A stretch of DNA of 6,330 nt, taken from positions 1 to 6,330 of the forward strand of contig CAMWSZ010000184.1 in assembly GCA_947177005.1 (NCBI GenBank), given 5' to 3'. Below the pieces are notes generated by a model. The model saw nothing but the letters and a program-made list of their open reading frames with translations, had not been told where the DNA came from and made no database searches. This stretch comes from an uncultured Clostridia bacterium. GTDB lineage: Bacteria; Bacillota; Clostridia; Oscillospirales; Oscillospiraceae. Made by a program: the position numbers and the translations under genes. This document shows, in pieces, positions 5,029 through 6,330 of the stretch. Positions within the stretch are counted from its first letter, which is position 1; each line of letters starts with the position of its first letter.

Positions 5029-5042
5029 ATATACTGCTTCTT
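4883..5042. other. AT-rich segment of probable mobile-element origin
   Basis: Base composition turns markedly AT-rich immediately after the collagen repeat and stays so until the terminator at 5043. Apart from the tail of the collagen frame, the only other frame of note is a 21-codon one at 4979-5044 (MDILLTLERNRLKEKNEYTA...). It lacks a ribosome binding site and may be the end of a lost gene. Its stop codon abuts the terminator, as the true end of a gene would. Confidence 0.4.
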
Positions 5043-5074
5043 AGAGAACGTAGTAGTTGCTGCGTTCTCTTTTT
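5043..5074 (+). terminator. Intrinsic terminator before the ParB remnant
   Basis: AGAGAACG (5043-5050) pairs with CGTTCTCT (5063-5070), extended inward by TAG/CTG, followed by TTTT directly after the stem. It ends whatever gene once lay in the AT-rich segment, and also any transcript of the collagen-like gene. Confidence 0.88.
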
Positions 5075-5104
5075 ATATACTGCGATAACCAGAGGTGAAT
5101 CTGA

Positions 5105-5320
5105 ATGAATAGCAACAGTCAAATTATGGAAAAGGGAGAAGTGGTTATTTACATTCCCTTGAAAGACCTGCACCCCTTCCCCAATCAGCCGTTCAAGGTT
5201 CGAGATGATAAAGCGATGTAGGAGACAGTTGAAAGTGTCCGGCCCTGTGAGAGCGGCGTCAGGCTTCAGGCTGCGTTCCTGGCGGCCGAGGACTTGTACA
5301 TGAATGCTACAGATGACTGA
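5105..5320 (+). pseudogene. Remnant of a ParB-like partition protein
   Basis: A proper ribosome binding site (AGAGGTGA, 5091-5098) precedes ATG 5105. The first 38 codons end in VIYIPLKDLHPFPNQPFKVR-DDKAM, closely resembling the N-terminus of ParB/Spo0J proteins found on conjugative elements of Firmicutes. An in-frame TAG at 5219-5221 then interrupts it. Reading on gives ETVESV, which continues the ParB pattern, and then 26 residues (RPCESGVRL... YMNATDD) that do not, ending in TGA at 5318. Intact ParB proteins of these elements are several times longer and continue with a GHRR-type motif, absent here. So there is a stop mutation plus an internal or terminal deletion. ParB would load at parS sites and segregate DNA; this copy cannot. 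It supports the view that a plasmid- or ICE-derived element was once inserted here. Confidence 0.6.
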
Positions 5321-5329
5321 AAAACGCGG

Positions 5330-5366
5330 AATCCCCTGCCTCCCCATGAACGGGCGGCAGGGGATT
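5330..5366. terminator. Strong hairpin after the ParB remnant, weak T tract
   Basis: AATCCCCTGCC (5330-5340) pairs perfectly with GGCAGGGGATT (5356-5366), 11 bp. The following T tract is poor on the plus strand (TCATCT); on the minus strand GTTTTT comes only after a gap. It may be a terminator or an end of the element scar. Confidence 0.4.
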
Positions 5367-5405
5367 TCATCTGCTCAGGCAATTCGTTATTCGTTCCGTA
5401 TGGCT

Positions 5406-5438
5406 AAAAAAGAGCCGCCGTATCAAACATACAGCGGC
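5406..5438 (-). terminator. Intrinsic terminator of the DUF624 gene
   Basis: Read on the minus strand, GCCGC-T-GTAT and ATAC-G-GCGGC form a 10-bp stem with one G-U pair and loop GTTTG, followed by TCTTTTTT. It ends leftward transcripts from the DUF624 gene or from the promoter-like site at 5475-5503. Confidence 0.85.
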
Positions 5439-5474
5439 CCAGGCGGGTGGGATATTGGAAAGCTTCCATGAAGT

Positions 5475-5503
5475 ATTGTACAACAGATTCCTCCCATTGT
5501 AAA
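5475..5503 (-). promoter_or_regulatory. Promoter-like site downstream of the DUF624 gene, with an adjacent Spo0A-like box
   Basis: On the minus strand TTTACA (5503-5498), 17 bases and TACAAT (5480-5475) match the sigma-A consensus at 5 of 6 positions each. Directly upstream lies the Spo0A-box core TGTCGAA, within TTTTGTCGAATA (plus strand, 5511-5522). The transcript would be only about 65 bases before the terminator. Confidence 0.35.
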
Positions 5504-5536
5504 TAGGAATTTTTGTCGAATACGGAAAAGTTTTGT

Positions 5537-6205
5537 CTAGTTTCCGTCCCGTTCATCCAGTGCCAGGACCTTCCGCAGCACCAGATTTCCCAGCAGGCAC
5601 GGTACGGAAAAGGCGATCAAAAGCAGATACAGCACGCTCAGCGGGAACCACAGAATCCCGATGATTAGCGGCACGTAGTACCACAGCGCCGCCAGCAGAG
5701 CCCACCCCGGCCGTCCGGCGGCCAGCAGAACCGCCAGCCGGACCGTCTCCCGGTTCAGCCGCCGCCCGTTGACCAGCAGCCGGTATAAATACACGGAGGA
5801 CAGCAGGACCAGAATAAAAACCGTTGAACAGAGCATAAACGGGAGCCAAAACACCGGATTTCCCGGCGCGAACCGTCCATAAAACGCCATTCCGCAGACC
5901 CCCGCCGCCATCGGCAGAGCGGCCAGCAGGAACGCGCCGTAAGCCCGTTTCCAGTTTGCACGGAACGCCGCAAAAAAGTCCCTGACCCGTCCCGGCTTGT
6001 CGTCCAGCATCCCGCGGATGACCTGATGCAGTGCAAAAACCGCCGGCGGAATTGTCACCAGCAGAAGGCATGAGAGTACGAATGCGATGTTGACCAGCAT
6101 CAGGCCGCCGCTCTCCGTCTTCACCAGCTCCCAGAACCGTTTGGGACTGGATTGCAGCAGGCTTTCCTCCCGCTCCTCCATTTCCTCCCGCTCTTCCTCG
6201 TTCAT
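5537..6205 (-). CDS. DUF624 (YesL-like) integral membrane protein
   Basis: The 222-residue protein starts with a very acidic head (MNEEEREEMEEREE). The DUF624 pattern follows: NIAFVLSCLLLVTIPPAVFA (39-58), HQVIRGMLDDKPGRV and FFAAFRANWKRAYGAFLLAA. Hydrophobic helices lie at about 36-57, 89-110, 118-143, 157-175 and 177-204. YesL-like proteins occur throughout Firmicutes, often beside sugar transport genes, and their biochemical role is unknown; there is no such neighbour here. The start at 6205 is preceded by GGAGGGAGG with a 7-base gap; an upstream extension is open in frame but crosses the promoter and lacks a site. Length is normal. It is a single-gene unit with its own promoter and terminator. 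Confidence 0.85.
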   Translation of the reverse strand: MNEEEREEMEEREESLLQSSPKRFWELVKTESGGLMLVNIAFVLSCLLLVTIPPAVFALHQVIRGMLDDKPGRVRDFFAAFRANWKRAYGAFLLAALPMAAGVCGMAFYGRFAPGNPVFWLPFMLCSTVFILVLLSSVYLYRLLVNGRRLNRETVRLAVLLAAGRPGWALLAALWYYVPLIIGILWFPLSVLYLLLIAFSVPCLLGNLVLRKVLALDERDGN

Positions 6206-6212
6206 ATCGCAG

Positions 6213-6221
6213 CCTCCCTCC
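6213..6221 (-). promoter_or_regulatory. Ribosome binding site fixing the DUF624 start, beside a leader hairpin
   Basis: GGAGGGAGG on the minus strand, 7 bases from ATG 6205. Immediately upstream a GC hairpin (6222-6238) abuts it and could influence ribosome access. Confidence 0.75.
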
Positions 6222-6245
6222 GCGCCGTACAGCGGCGCTCTTTTT
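6222..6245 (+). terminator. Terminator-like hairpin in the DUF624 leader
   Basis: GCGCCG (6222-6227), loop TACAG, CGGCGC (6233-6238), followed on the plus strand by TCTTTTT. It has the form of a rightward terminator, although no rightward gene lies before it. On the minus strand it is a leader hairpin. Confidence 0.4.
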
Positions 6246-6254
6246 GTGCCCGTC

Positions 6255-6283
6255 AGTCTACCATATTCACGGAAAAAATGCAA
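6255..6283 (-). promoter_or_regulatory. Promoter of the DUF624 gene
   Basis: On the minus strand TTGCAT (6283-6278), a 17-base spacer and TAGACT (6260-6255), with TGG just before the -10 as an extended element. The start would be near 6248, about 43 bases before the ATG. Confidence 0.55.
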
Positions 6284-6330
6284 CCTCTGTAAAAATATAA
6301 TTCCCGGTGCGCCGTCCGAAAACACATCTG

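Noticed and set aside
5413..5476. 21-codon minus-strand ORF (MEAFQYPTRLGRC...) within the possible short RNA.
   Set aside because: Its final codons run through the terminator stem and T tract, and the nearest GGGAGGA is about 19 bases from the ATG, too far to act.

Overview
The window looks like chromosome from a spore-forming anaerobic member of the Clostridia, probably a gut Oscillospiraceae-type lineage. The evidence is a sporulation/division cluster (HU, RqcP, YabP, YabQ, DivIC) in its usual Firmicutes order, an oxygen/NO-scavenging flavodiiron protein, a collagen-like surface or spore protein, moderately GC-rich coding DNA and clean AGGAGG-type ribosome binding sites. This placement is inferred from gene content, not from a database search.

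Layout. 1-268 has no recognisable gene. It holds a GC-rich, strongly structured stretch bracketed by two opposing promoters, plus a single CRISPR-repeat-like sequence near the left edge. 356-1177 (+) is a MerR-family regulator with a GyrI-like effector-binding domain, behind a promoter with the 19-bp spacer typical of MerR targets. A bidirectional terminator separates it from the leftward operon hupA-like, rqcP, yabP, yabQ, divIC (2914 down to 1245). This operon starts at a good vegetative promoter, and a candidate sigma-E promoter lies inside it just before yabP. The yabQ frame stays open for 236 bases into divIC.

Divergent from the operon, a consensus sigma-A promoter drives an fprA-type flavodiiron protein (3144-4310, +), which ends at a 16-bp terminator. 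Next is a collagen-like gene (4468-5028, +). Its Gly-X-Y domain stops abruptly at 4881 and is followed by AT-rich sequence of different character. That AT-rich stretch continues into a terminator and a broken ParB-like gene (5105-5320). Together these look like a scar of a mobile element that truncated the collagen-like gene. The right end is a DUF624/YesL-type membrane protein on the minus strand (5537-6205), with its own promoter and terminator.

Functionally, the operon couples nucleoid packaging, ribosome rescue, spore cortex formation and septation, as in Bacillus and Clostridia. The flavodiiron gene provides oxygen tolerance. The most uncertain and most interesting parts are the first 230 bases, the collagen/ParB junction, the yabQ/divIC overlap, and a possible short RNA with a Spo0A-like box downstream of the DUF624 gene.
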